In this document: positions 7,613 through 16,390 of the stretch, in pieces
Position numbering within the stretch: position 1 is the first letter of the stretch
Layout: each line of letters opens with the position of its first letter
Assembly (NCBI GenBank): GCA_024654305.1
Contig: JANLIU010000043.1
Coordinates: 1 to 37,592 of the forward strand
DNA length: 37,592 nt
Reading direction: 5' to 3'
DNA from: Candidatus Parcubacteria bacterium
GTDB taxonomy: Bacteria; Patescibacteriota; Minisyncoccia; Phycocordibacterales; Phycocordibacteraceae
The notes under the pieces: generated by a model
What the model was told of the DNA's origin: nothing
Seen by the model: the letters and a program-made list of their open reading frames with translations, nothing else
Database searches by the model: none
Program-made: the position numbers and the translations under genes

Positions 7613-9310
7613 ATGGCGCTCCCAACCCGATTCCGGTATGCCCTGCTCGCTGGGCTTCTCCTATTCATCACGGTTGCCACACTCAATCCGGACCCTTTCG
7701 GGAATAATCCCAACATCATCGGCGACGAGAGCTACTTCTTGACGAGCTCTCTCAATGCGATACAAAAAGGCACGCTTCCCGGGTGGGAGTTCTCCAAGTC
7801 CGGCAATTATTACGGTGGAGTGCAGACCTATATCGACACGACCGTGCTCGTCCCCGCCATCGGCGTTATGCTCGCCGCGAATCATTTCTCGCTCGTGGAC
7901 ACGAAGATGCAAATCGCGCTCCACACCGGCGACCTGCTCGCCGTCCTGCGCTTCGTAAATGGATTGTTGTTCGTCGCCTTCTGCGGATTCTTTCTCTTCT
8001 ACTTCGCGCGACGGAAGATCCCTTCGCCTCTCGGGCAGAGTCTGCTTTTCCTCCTTTTCCTGCTCCTCGGCAATTCACTCGTTATCGGCTTCGTCCATAC
8101 AATGAAGGTGTGGGTGCTCTATATGATCCTCGATGTTGCGGTTGGTGTTCTGTTTATCGCACAAGAGTATTACCTCTCGCGCGGATTGGATCCTCTCATC
8201 AAAAAGAATGTGTATATCGCGCTCATGGTCTGGGCCGCCACTGCCGCGTTCTTTCAGAATTATGTCGGGGTGTTCCCTATCCTGCTGTGGATTCTCTACG
8301 CAATCCTCTTGAAACATGTCCGGCTGCGCGAGGTATGGGAGTACTCCATTCGGCACTGGTATCTATTCATAGCGCTCTTCGTACTCAATATCTCTTTCCT
8401 CTATCGCGCTGCTTTCGTGAAGGGTCATGCCGTTTGGTGGGATCCGGGAGTCGTCGCTGTTATGACGCCTAGCGACGGAATTGACTGGTTTCATCGCCTC
8501 TATGACCCCATCGCGTACGCGGTCGGCAGCCAGCCACTCGTGCTCCTCTACATCATAGGGCTCATTACAGCACTCTTCTTCTGGCGAAGGGCCGACCATC
8601 GTAAACGGCTCTACCTTGCTATCGCGTGCTTGCACCCAGTCCTCATATACTTGATCTTCCATGCCCTCCTCGGATTCAGTCTCTTCCCGCGCTACTCGCT
8701 CCCGCTCACTATCGCTGTCTCCTTCGCCATCATCATGCTGCTCGGTGAAATACGGGCTCTGCGTATCGCCGGCCTCGCCATAAGCGGCGTGCTCGCCCTC
8801 GTCGTGATGACCCACGCCATAGGGCTCTATTGGAAACCATCTTCCGAGACTATCCTCACGAATCAACTCGAGACGCAGTTCAATTCACCGCACAATGTGT
8901 TCATCTTCGAACCGGTCTGGCCGCAAGCAACCCGTTTGAGCCTGCCACTCAACAGCACCTCGCTCCCTTTGTTGAACGAACGCCAACAGAACATGAGCCG
9001 CAATCAATTTCAGCTCCAGCATCTTGACGCCGTTGACCGATTCGTCTCTTTCAAGCCGGTGGTTGTTATCCCCGACACAGCAGAAGAAGAAGCCGCGTAT
9101 CTCTTGCATTTCCCAGCGCCCACCTACACCGCATGGACCATCTCCTCAAATTGCAAAGCCCTCTGCAGCGAAGCGGAGATGCGAGCAGGAACCTGTATCG
9201 AAATAAACGCCGTCATTTGCGGCGCGTACCCGCAAGACATTCATACGCTCAAAGATTTCCTCTCATATACCCAACTCGGGAGTGCGTATATCGTGCGACG
9301 AGCTAACTGA
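7613..9310 (+). CDS. GT-C-like multispanning membrane glycosyltransferase with Cys-rich extracytoplasmic tail
   Basis: About ten membrane helices occupy residues 5-415. The first periplasmic-type loop contains the acidic pair in NPNIIGDESYFLT, the position of the catalytic Asp/Glu in GT-C enzymes (ArnT, PMT, GT39/GT83-like), which transfer sugars from polyprenyl-phosphate donors on the outer face. The last 150 residues are soluble and contain four cysteines in CKALCSEAEMRAGTC and NAVIC, possibly disulfide-linked outside the cell. I do not recognise a named family. The ATG at 7613 is chosen because an extended -10 lies 8 nt before it; an in-frame ATG at 7592 would be upstream of the predicted transcript start. 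The TGA stop is back-to-back with the TGA of the minus-strand GT2. Confidence 0.65.
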   Translation: MALPTRFRYALLAGLLLFITVATLNPDPFGNNPNIIGDESYFLTSSLNAIQKGTLPGWEFSKSGNYYGGVQTYIDTTVLVPAIGVMLAANHFSLVDTKMQIALHTGDLLAVLRFVNGLLFVAFCGFFLFYFARRKIPSPLGQSLLFLLFLLLGNSLVIGFVHTMKVWVLYMILDVAVGVLFIAQEYYLSRGLDPLIKKNVYIALMVWAATAAFFQNYVGVFPILLWILYAILLKHVRLREVWEYSIRHWYLFIALFVLNISFLYRAAFVKGHAVWWDPGVVAVMTPSDGIDWFHRLYDPIAYAVGSQPLVLLYIIGLITALFFWRRADHRKRLYLAIACLHPVLIYLIFHALLGFSLFPRYSLPLTIAVSFAIIMLLGEIRALRIAGLAISGVLALVVMTHAIGLYWKPSSETILTNQLETQFNSPHNVFIFEPVWPQATRLSLPLNSTSLPLLNERQQNMSRNQFQLQHLDAVDRFVSFKPVVVIPDTAEEEAAYLLHFPAPTYTAWTISSNCKALCSEAEMRAGTCIEINAVICGAYPQDIHTLKDFLSYTQLGSAYIVRRAN

Positions 9311-10162
9311 TCACGCGTTCACGCTGCGATTCTTTAAGGAAACAACCACGAGCCCGAAGGTAAACATACTCATGCTGAAAGCAACGGAGAGGAAGAGAAA
9401 GAGTGCAACCCATGGGTACCAGAGGGCAAGCGCACTCGCCGCAAGGCCGGCAACGAACACGACCGCAGCGATGAGGAGGAATATCTTGAGCGGGTTATAG
9501 GTCGCAATGGCCTCGACGATAATCTGTGCCGAACGCAGTGTATCGCGGACATAGCGGACCTTGGAATTGCCTTTGCGCTTATGATACTCGATAGGGATGT
9601 AGGTGACGGAATACGCATTCAGCATGAATGCCAGCGTGATAGTGGTCGTAAAAGAGAATCCGCTCGAGAGCGTGTGGAAGAAGAGGATCGCAACGTCTTT
9701 GCGGAATATCCGCAAGCCGGAATTGATGTCTGGTATCGTGCGTCCGGTCGCGAACTCAGAGATAATGCGGAAGCAGACCCGCGCGACACGCTTCAAAAAC
9801 GAACCTTTATAAAATGCGCCCTGACGGGCGCCGACCGCCATGTCGAATCCTTTTTCATATTCGTGCATGAGCGTGCGGATAGCGGCAACCGGATAGGAGC
9901 CGTCCGCATCGAGGATGATGATATGCTCGCCCTTCGCTTCGCCTATGCCGCGCTTGAGCGAATAGCCATAACCGAAGTTCTGTACATTGGTAAGGAGAGT
10001 AACAGAGTGCTTCGCCACTGCTTCGGCGGTACCGTCCGTCGATGCATCATTGACGACGATAATCTCTGCCGCCGGAAACGCAGTACGGAGCTCAGCGAGC
10101 ACAGGACCGACTGCGTCGGCTTCATTGTAGGCAGGAACGATGATGGAATAATTATATTTCAT
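9311..10162 (-). CDS. GT2 polyprenyl-phosphate sugar synthase-like (GtrB/DPM1-like), two C-terminal membrane helices
   Basis: This is a GT-A fold family 2 enzyme expected to move a hexose from an NDP-sugar to undecaprenyl phosphate on the inner membrane face. IIVPAYNEADAVG begins the domain, VVNDASTDGT holds the first aspartates, and ILDADGSYP gives the metal-binding D-x-D. The GxxxxDINSGLRIFR and YHKRKGNSKV segments match dolichyl-P-mannose synthase-like proteins. Two hydrophobic helices close the protein, as in GtrB. The ATG at 10162 (MKYNYSIIVPAYN) overlaps the end of asnB by 11 nt; the first in-frame start at 10180 would intrude further. A GtrA-like gene lies upstream at 12038, so the pair may work together although asnB separates them. 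Confidence 0.85.
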   Translation of the reverse strand: MKYNYSIIVPAYNEADAVGPVLAELRTAFPAAEIIVVNDASTDGTAEAVAKHSVTLLTNVQNFGYGYSLKRGIGEAKGEHIIILDADGSYPVAAIRTLMHEYEKGFDMAVGARQGAFYKGSFLKRVARVCFRIISEFATGRTIPDINSGLRIFRKDVAILFFHTLSSGFSFTTTITLAFMLNAYSVTYIPIEYHKRKGNSKVRYVRDTLRSAQIIVEAIATYNPLKIFLLIAAVVFVAGLAASALALWYPWVALFLFLSVAFSMSMFTFGLVVVSLKNRSVNA

Positions 10163-12035
10163 GGGATGCACGAAAAACAAAGCGCGAGAGACTCATGAGC
10201 GCCCAGAGCTTCTTCGCATGGTCCTCTCGGCCCGCAAGATGCTGTTCGACAAGTTCTGCTACGGGAGCGTACTGCAGAAATCCAACCTTGGCAATGGCGT
10301 CTTCCGAAAGGAGTTCGCACATGAGCGGCTTCAATTCCTTCATGAGCCAATGGGCCAAGGGCGGGACGAAACCGCGTTTCGGTGCTCGTGCTATAGAACG
10401 CGGAAGAGCACGAGCGAGCGACTGCCGAAGCACTTTCTTGGTATGGAACGGTGAAGCCTTCATCTCTCCCGGCAGGTTCCAGGCGAAGTCGATGAGTGCT
10501 TTATTCAGGAATGGTACGCGCAGTTCGACGCCGTGCTGCATCGAGGCGATATCACTCTTCACGAGACAATCAGAGGTGAGGAAGGTCAGGAAATCGACTT
10601 TTGAGACGAGATCTGCAGCGTCAGAACTCGCCTCACGGACCATATCGAAAAAAGCGGCAAAATCTGGTGCTCCTCTATTAGTAAGCGTATCTGGCACAAG
10701 GATCTCTGCGAGTTCGTTCTCGGTGAAGACGCTCTTCCAGCGTGCATGCGCCGCTTCAACCGGATGGCGAGCGCCCTCAAGAAATCGCGTCAGCTTCTCG
10801 CGGTTCCCCAGTTTCGAAAAATCGCGCGGGAGGGCGCGCCGAAACATATCGAGGATCGCGTCCGCTGCGCGAGGCATCTTCTGATACCATGCTGCAAGTT
10901 TCGGGAGATAATGCGTCGGGTATCCGCCGAAGAGCTCGTCGGCACCGTCGCCGGTGAGCGCCACCGTGCACCCCTGTTCGCGCGCAAAACGGCTCAAGTG
11001 ATCAGTAACCAGTGCGGACATATCGGCAAACGGTTGTCCGAATGAGTCGAGGACTCGGAGCGCCTCGGGTACAATATCGCTCCCCCGCACGATCACCGTC
11101 TCGAGCGGAAAGCCGAAATGCTCTGCGATACGAGCGGCATCTCTCGATTCATCAAACCCTTGTTCATCAAAACCAATCGTGAATGCTTTCATCTGTGCCC
11201 CCGCTTGCTTCACTTGATAGCCGACAAGACTGCTGTCAATGCCGCCCGAAAGAAAGAGTCCGACCGGAACATCCGCCTGCAAGGTCGCCTGAACCGAATC
11301 TGCAAAAATCTTTTCGAATTCATCAACTGCCTCTCTGAGCGTCTTCGGCGGAGTGTGCCGTTCCGGGATGAAATGGGTCTCGCTTGTAGTGGAAAGGTCT
11401 GGTAGCGAGATTGTCAGAGTTGTCGCCGGCGGAACTGATGTAATTTCTCGATACATGGTATCTGTACCGTAGATATAACCGTGGGTGAGATATGCGCGCA
11501 TCGCCATTTCGTTCATCGCTAATGAACCCTGCGGGGGCACGCGAGCAAGCGCTCCTATCTCAGACGAAAAAGCGAGTGTTGTGCCTTTCTTATAGAGATA
11601 GAGCGGTTTGATGCCAGCCGGATCACGACTAAGGAACAACTTCCCCGCGCGCTTATCATAGAGCGCGACCGCCCACATTCCGTCTATTTTTTTGAAAACA
11701 TCACTGCCCCACGCACGGTATCCGTGTACGAGTACCTCGGTATCGCTTGTAGAACGAAAGGTAAAGCCCTGCTGGCGTAATTCTCCCGTCAGCTGTTTAT
11801 AGTTGTAGATTTCGCCATTGAAGACGACGACAACCGAACCGTCCTCGCTCGCCATCGGCTGATGCCCCGCTTGAGAAAGGTCAATAATTGAAAGCCGCCG
11901 ATGCCCGAGCGCGACTCCCCGATTAGCGTCATAATATTCGCCCTCATCGTCTGGCCCGCGATGTTGTAAGGCTCCGAGCATCTCCGTAAGAGCTCGATTG
12001 TTTCTAATTCCAATAGTGCCCGCGACTCCACACAT
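10152..12035 (-). CDS. asnB: Glutamine-hydrolysing asparagine synthase-like amidotransferase
   Basis: This is a two-domain class II amidotransferase. The N-terminal Ntn domain begins Met-Cys (Cys2 is the nucleophile after Met removal) and contains LQHRGPDDEG, HRRLSIIDLS and NGEIYNY. The C-terminal ATP-pyrophosphatase domain has SGGIDSS at residues 263-269 and GDGADELFGGYP. At 627 aa it is full length. Two readings are possible: free asparagine synthesis, or amidation of a uronic acid in the glycan, as AsnB paralogues in O-antigen and capsule loci do. The location between GtrA, GtrB and glycosyltransferase genes favours the second reading but does not prove it. The start is 2 nt after the GtrA stop, indicating co-transcription. 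Confidence 0.9.
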   Translation of the reverse strand: MCGVAGTIGIRNNRALTEMLGALQHRGPDDEGEYYDANRGVALGHRRLSIIDLSQAGHQPMASEDGSVVVVFNGEIYNYKQLTGELRQQGFTFRSTSDTEVLVHGYRAWGSDVFKKIDGMWAVALYDKRAGKLFLSRDPAGIKPLYLYKKGTTLAFSSEIGALARVPPQGSLAMNEMAMRAYLTHGYIYGTDTMYREITSVPPATTLTISLPDLSTTSETHFIPERHTPPKTLREAVDEFEKIFADSVQATLQADVPVGLFLSGGIDSSLVGYQVKQAGAQMKAFTIGFDEQGFDESRDAARIAEHFGFPLETVIVRGSDIVPEALRVLDSFGQPFADMSALVTDHLSRFAREQGCTVALTGDGADELFGGYPTHYLPKLAAWYQKMPRAADAILDMFRRALPRDFSKLGNREKLTRFLEGARHPVEAAHARWKSVFTENELAEILVPDTLTNRGAPDFAAFFDMVREASSDAADLVSKVDFLTFLTSDCLVKSDIASMQHGVELRVPFLNKALIDFAWNLPGEMKASPFHTKKVLRQSLARALPRSIARAPKRGFVPPLAHWLMKELKPLMCELLSEDAIAKVGFLQYAPVAELVEQHLAGREDHAKKLWALMSLSRFVFRASHEI

Positions 12036-12037
12036 AC

Positions 12038-12442
12038 TTATGTCGCATCATTCACCTGGCGAACGAAGATAAAGCGTCGCGAGATGATGAAGGTCACTAT
12101 AGCGAGGCCAAGCGCGATGGTGAGTTCCGCGAGAATGTACCACACGCCCAGATACTCGACGAGCACGTAGAGAAGAGCGGCATTCACGCACACATAGGCG
12201 AGTTGAAGCGAGAGGTAGCGCGCCATCTGCGATGCGACACGACCGGTCGATACGTCACTAAAGGTGAAGAACTTCTGGAGGAAGAAACTAACGAGGAATG
12301 CAACACAGAACGCAAATACAGCCGAAATGAGATAGTAGATATGGAAAAACTCAGTGAACGAATACAACAGGCTTACGTTGATCATGACGACCATACTTCC
12401 TACACACACATACTTGAGTATCTGGTAGTGCGTCTCGCTCAT
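12038..12442 (-). CDS. GtrA-like four-helix membrane protein
   Basis: This is a small inner-membrane protein with four transmembrane helices, of the GtrA family thought to flip or help flip polyprenyl-phosphate-linked sugars. The motif around FLVSFFLQKFFTFSD matches the conserved GtrA N-x-x-W/F-T-F type segment, and SRRFIF closes the last helix as in the family. At 134 aa it has the normal length. It is followed 2 nt later by asnB and then by a GtrB-like GT2, a partial gtrA-gtrB arrangement. A TATACT sequence 11 nt before the ATG could start a nearly leaderless transcript, so this may be an internal operon promoter. Confidence 0.85.
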   Translation of the reverse strand: MSETHYQILKYVCVGSMVVMINVSLLYSFTEFFHIYYLISAVFAFCVAFLVSFFLQKFFTFSDVSTGRVASQMARYLSLQLAYVCVNAALLYVLVEYLGVWYILAELTIALGLAIVTFIISRRFIFVRQVNDAT

Positions 12443-12464
12443 GTATACCGATCAGTATATACCG

Positions 12465-13634
12465 TTAGGGACTATTTCGTCCTTCTCGTTGCATGATGTC
12501 TCGGTAGATTTCTAGCATCTCTTCACCGAAGGGTTTCTTCTGTTCTACTGCTTTGCGCGCTTCCCTTCCCATCTCTTCGGCAATATTGCGGTGGTGATAC
12601 AAGTATTCTATTTTCTCTTTTATCGCCTGCGCATCCCGCACCGGCACGACGAAGCCCGTCTTCCCATTTTCTACGATACCGGGGGCGTGATCGGTCGTGA
12701 TGACGGGCAGTCCGCACGCCATCGCCTCGATCGTAACGCGCCCGAATCCTTCGGTGAGTGACGGGAAGACGAGCACTGATGCGTCGTGATAGTACTGCTC
12801 CGGCGTGTGCGTACCGGCGGTCCACTTGATGCGCGGATTACTCTGGATGCGATTGATGTAGCGCTGTTTCAACTCCTCCGGCATCTCTCCAAATCCTCCG
12901 ATAATGACGAGTTCGGCGCCAGGTAGGTCGAGCGATTCCCATGCGTCAAGCAGATAATGCAACCCTTTGAGGGGCTGCGTATGCGCGAGATAGAGCACAC
13001 GGAAGGGCGCACCATTTGCGCGCGCCTGCGGGGCAAACCGTGCGGTGTCGATATCGAGATGCGCCATGTATATATGATCTGCAGGGTATCCTGCCGCAAT
13101 GTGCGTCTGCCGAGTGAAATCAGACATCACAATCAAATAATCAAAAAAATTGAGATGTGTTGCCTCGCGCGCAAGCCGAGTGTATGTCCCTTCGTATTCG
13201 GGGAATCCGAGGTACGGCAATTCTTCTTTTTCAAGCGCTACATTCGTCGCGAGGTCAGCCGATACGGAAATATCGACCGCGAGCGAGCCGAGCACATGTG
13301 CGCGCCGCACCGTTGTCGGCATCGTGAAGCCGCCGTGCATAAGGGTGACATCGGTGCGCACGAGCCGGTGCGCGGTGAAGAAGTCGAAGAGCCGCTCTAT
13401 CATCGGCCGCGGGAACGCTTTGCCGGATACTTTCTCGAGCGCGCGCATCGGATAGCGCAGCCATGTGGGAATCGCCGAGTAGGTATGTTTGAAAGGGAAT
13501 CCTGCATTGATCTGACATATGATCTGCCGGAGCTCTCCCGACGCCGCAAATGCCTCGATAAGCGGCAGCATATCGGTCGTTCGGAGATTCTGTTTCCTTC
13601 CGAGATTTGCAAAAGTTATGATTGACGCGGACAT
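12465..13634 (-). CDS. GT4 family glycosyltransferase
   Basis: This is a retaining GT-B fold glycosyltransferase of family 4. The C-terminal nucleotide-sugar domain is clear: VLYLAHTQPLKGLHYLLDAW, then VFPSLTEGFGRVTIEAMACG with the E-x7-E pair that contacts the donor, and PVITTDHAPGIVENG. The N-terminal acceptor domain is less conserved, as usual. At 389 aa it is full length. It lies 12 nt after the CapE-like dehydratase gene and 22 nt before gtrA on the same strand, so it is probably in one operon with them. Donor and acceptor cannot be told from sequence. Confidence 0.87.
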   Translation of the reverse strand: MSASIITFANLGRKQNLRTTDMLPLIEAFAASGELRQIICQINAGFPFKHTYSAIPTWLRYPMRALEKVSGKAFPRPMIERLFDFFTAHRLVRTDVTLMHGGFTMPTTVRRAHVLGSLAVDISVSADLATNVALEKEELPYLGFPEYEGTYTRLAREATHLNFFDYLIVMSDFTRQTHIAAGYPADHIYMAHLDIDTARFAPQARANGAPFRVLYLAHTQPLKGLHYLLDAWESLDLPGAELVIIGGFGEMPEELKQRYINRIQSNPRIKWTAGTHTPEQYYHDASVLVFPSLTEGFGRVTIEAMACGLPVITTDHAPGIVENGKTGFVVPVRDAQAIKEKIEYLYHHRNIAEEMGREARKAVEQKKPFGEEMLEIYRDIMQREGRNSP

Positions 13635-13646
13635 GCTAGAGGGCAG

Positions 13647-14711
13647 TCATTTCTTCTTGAAGGTGGCAAGTTCGGCGCGGACTTCAGACAGGGAGAGTAG
13701 GAGCTTCTTCACTTCTCCCTTCGAGAGCCGCTCAGTATTCGTCGAAGTGTATCCTTCCTCGCAAATATCAGCCCTCTTTGCACCTTCAACTTCAAAATAC
13801 GCGCTCGGATAATCGTGCCCGAGCTTCTCGGGCGAGATGCTGTAATAGTCGCCGTGATCGACAGCGCGGAGTCGTTCTTCGCACGATATGAGATATTCAT
13901 CAACGCTTTCCCCGGGACGAGCACCGATTCTCTCGATCGGCTTTGTGTGCGAAAAAATCTCCGCCACTGTGGACACGAGGTCGGCCACGGTCGTCGCAGG
14001 CGCTTTGCGTACATATATTTCGCCTGGCTTCCCCATCGTGAGTGCAAAGAGGACAAGATCGAGCGCCTCTTGAATCGTCATGACAAAACGCGTCATCAGC
14101 GGGTCGGTAATGGTCACCGTCTTCCCCCGCTTGATGCGCTCAATGAGATACGGTACCACCGACCCTCGTGAACAGAGGAGATTCCCGTAGCGCGTGGCGC
14201 ACACGATCGTTTTCTCGCCTCCCCGATGAGCGGTTGCAACCATTTCGCGCTCCATCAAGGCCTTCGTCATCCCCATGACCGAAATGGGGTTACTCGCTTT
14301 GTCGGTCGAAAGGAGGACGACGCGTTTGACCCCGTGGTCGATTGCGCTATGGATAACATTGTGGCTCCCGAGCACATTCGTCTTCACGAGCTCGAGCGGG
14401 AAGTATTCCCCGGTCAGAATCTGCTTCAATGCCGCCGCGTGGAACACATAATCGACGCCTTCCATCGCGTAGTCGACCGCCTCGCGGTCGCGAACATCTC
14501 CGATGATGAAAGAGAGCCGTGGATCGTCAAAATAGTTCGCGAGGTCAAACTGTTTCTTTTCATCACGGCTGAAAACGATGATCTTTTTCGGCGCAAGTTT
14601 AAGGAGAACCCCGGTGACTGCCATACCGAATGAACCGGTGCCGCCGGTTACCAAAATGGTCTTGCCTTTTATCTTCGGGGCGTAGCGGGCATACCGATCC
14701 TTTTCTGCCAT
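13647..14711 (-). CDS. UDP-GlcNAc 4,6-dehydratase, CapE/WbjB/FnlA-like
   Basis: This soluble extended SDR is predicted to convert UDP-GlcNAc to a UDP-4-keto-6-deoxy amino sugar, the first step toward UDP-FucNAc-type sugars in the CapE/FnlA branch. The NAD site is TGGTGSFG (residues 22-29). The catalytic region is STDKAS (135-140) with M146-x3-K150, so methionine stands where most SDRs have tyrosine; this S-M-K arrangement is known in WbpM and CapE-type dehydratases. The C-terminal GYTSTNTERLSKGEVKKLL and GDYYSISPEKL segments match CapE rather than short PseB. Length is 354 aa. No CapF/FnlB or CapG/FnlC partner is in the window, so the intermediate may feed another branch or be completed elsewhere. 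Confidence 0.85.
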   Translation of the reverse strand: MAEKDRYARYAPKIKGKTILVTGGTGSFGMAVTGVLLKLAPKKIIVFSRDEKKQFDLANYFDDPRLSFIIGDVRDREAVDYAMEGVDYVFHAAALKQILTGEYFPLELVKTNVLGSHNVIHSAIDHGVKRVVLLSTDKASNPISVMGMTKALMEREMVATAHRGGEKTIVCATRYGNLLCSRGSVVPYLIERIKRGKTVTITDPLMTRFVMTIQEALDLVLFALTMGKPGEIYVRKAPATTVADLVSTVAEIFSHTKPIERIGARPGESVDEYLISCEERLRAVDHGDYYSISPEKLGHDYPSAYFEVEGAKRADICEEGYTSTNTERLSKGEVKKLLLSLSEVRAELATFKKK

Positions 14712-14738
14712 ATATAGAGGTAACCTAGCAAGAAAGAC

Positions 14739-15530
14739 CTAAGGTTTCAAGCCGATTGCGGTCCACGACATTTCGTTGACCCAGATAAGCGTAACATTGG
14801 CGAATCCTGCTTTAAGCATCAGCGATTCAACCTCAGCTCTGGACCAGTAATTGGCGATGCGCGGCAACATCTGATCGAAAACGATTGATCGCAGATGTGC
14901 GAAAGAAAACCGGCGAATCAAACGAAAATACTCAATCTGGTTGAGGCCGAGGCGCAGAGCGACCCAGAGGGTTGCTGTCGGGAAGATCGATAAGAAATGA
15001 ACGAGACCTATCGGCATTCGGCTGAAAAACACCTTGCGGAGTGGATTGAGTAGATACACGACCCAGCCATTGTTCTCGCGTCCGTACACCCAGATCAGGC
15101 CGATGCCGCCGAGCTTCGTCGCACGGAACATCTTCGACAGGGCAAGATCAGGATGCTCCAGATGGTGAATAACGCCGATCGAAAATACGATGTCGAATTC
15201 GTCAGAGAACGCGATATTATAGGCACTCATATGCTCTACCGAGACGCTAGGGAAGTCTTGTAGGTTGCGGCGGGCGTGCGCGAGCGTGCGGTCGTCTAGA
15301 TCGATCGCAACACCTCCAGATGCTCCGCTCCGCATCGCCCAATAGCTATTGCGCCCCATGCCGCATCCGACATCAAGGAATCTCGCACCCTTCCATTTCC
15401 CTTCCTCCAGACCGACCGTCCAGCGTCGGAACTGCTCCTGATAGTTATCGAGCATTTCGCCATAGGTGTCCCATTCGTAACCGAACCGTTCTGAAGAACC
15501 GGAATGTTTTGGAGAAGCAGTAGTAATCAT
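14739..15530 (-). CDS. Class I SAM-dependent methyltransferase
   Basis: This is a Rossmann-fold methyltransferase with motif I FLDVGCGMGRNSYWA, an acidic ribose contact in AIDLDDRTLAHA, and the post-II segment FDIVFSIGVIHHLEHPD. The second half has a hydrophobic stretch (MPIGLVHFLSIFPTATLWVALRL) that may touch the membrane or form part of the substrate cap. At 263 aa it is in the normal range for Methyltransf_11/25 enzymes in glycan loci, whose targets are sugars or lipid intermediates. It is divergent from the GT2 at 15602, sharing an overlapping promoter region. Confidence 0.8.
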   Translation of the reverse strand: MITTASPKHSGSSERFGYEWDTYGEMLDNYQEQFRRWTVGLEEGKWKGARFLDVGCGMGRNSYWAMRSGASGGVAIDLDDRTLAHARRNLQDFPSVSVEHMSAYNIAFSDEFDIVFSIGVIHHLEHPDLALSKMFRATKLGGIGLIWVYGRENNGWVVYLLNPLRKVFFSRMPIGLVHFLSIFPTATLWVALRLGLNQIEYFRLIRRFSFAHLRSIVFDQMLPRIANYWSRAEVESLMLKAGFANVTLIWVNEMSWTAIGLKP

Positions 15531-15566
15531 TTTTTTCTTTGATGAACTAGCGGGTACATTGATGTG

Positions 15567-15586
15567 CTGTATGATAGCCTATACAG
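15567..15586. promoter_or_regulatory. Inverted repeat with overlapping divergent -10 boxes
   Basis: CTGTAT (15567-15572) and ATACAG (15581-15586) are perfect arms around an 8-nt spacer. Within it, TATGAT (15570-15575) on the plus strand and TATCAT (15576-15571) on the minus strand overlap. One site could therefore control both the methyltransferase and the GT2, and the arms could be an operator. Confidence 0.45.
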
Positions 15587-15601
15587 ATACAGGATTCTAA
15601 C

Positions 15602-16390
15602 ATGACTCTTTCGTATATCATCGTCACTTATAATAAGTTGCCGTATCTAAAAACGGTCATTGCAGATCTGCTCGCCCATAAAAAAGAGGATGAGGAAATT
15701 ATTGTTGTCGATGGAGGCAGTTCGGACGGCACACCGGCATACCTTGAAGAGAGGTTACGGTGTGGAGATATCGAGCGGTATGTTTCTGAACGAGACCTCG
15801 GACAAAGCCACGCGATCAACAAGGGCATGCTCATGGCACGCGGGACACTTTTTAAGATTCTGAATGACGATGATACATATTATTTCGACAAGATCGAAGT
15901 GTGCAAGGAATTCATGCTCAAGCATCCAGAGATAGACGCGCTTGGAACAAACGGGATAAGCCACGATGGGAAAGAGTATCACCGAGAAGAAGATTTCCTT
16001 ATGTGGAAGACATTGTCATACCACCCCTTCCAAATCGCCGAACAGGGGCTACTCCTGCGCCGCGATTCAATACCGGTGTTCGGGCTTGCAGACACCGCTA
16101 GCAGATTCTGGGAAGGTGATTTTACTCTCCGTCTCACTTCTGGCAAGGCCCGTCTCGCATGGTACACCGGTATCACCTGGAAACATGTCTTCAACCAAGA
16201 CAGCGTAAGTGTCAATGCCGGGAACGGTTGGGTACTAGAGTCGGCGGCGTTGCGGCGACGACACCCGGGTCTCTACAGCAAATGGAAGCATCTCGTCCCA
16301 AAACCCATTCGCGATCTCATACGATTTTTTATTCCAAAAAAGCGTTTAGTGGCGGCTGAAAAAGTAACCGAACCGACCTTTCTATTCTAA
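15602..16390 (+). CDS. GT2 family glycosyltransferase
   Basis: This is an inverting GT-A fold transferase starting LSYIIVTYNKLPYLKTV, with VVDGGSSDGTPAYL and the metal-binding FKILNDDDTYY. The substrate-side motif has the W-E-G-D-F segment (TASRFWEGDFTLRL) in the position of the catalytic ED-type residue. There are no membrane helices, so it acts in the cytosol on a lipid-linked acceptor. It is 262 aa. AGGA lies 7 nt before the ATG, a normal ribosome site and one of the few in this window. The TAA stop is immediately followed by the stop of the minus-strand cupin gene. Confidence 0.87.
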   Translation: MTLSYIIVTYNKLPYLKTVIADLLAHKKEDEEIIVVDGGSSDGTPAYLEERLRCGDIERYVSERDLGQSHAINKGMLMARGTLFKILNDDDTYYFDKIEVCKEFMLKHPEIDALGTNGISHDGKEYHREEDFLMWKTLSYHPFQIAEQGLLLRRDSIPVFGLADTASRFWEGDFTLRLTSGKARLAWYTGITWKHVFNQDSVSVNAGNGWVLESAALRRRHPGLYSKWKHLVPKPIRDLIRFFIPKKRLVAAEKVTEPTFLF

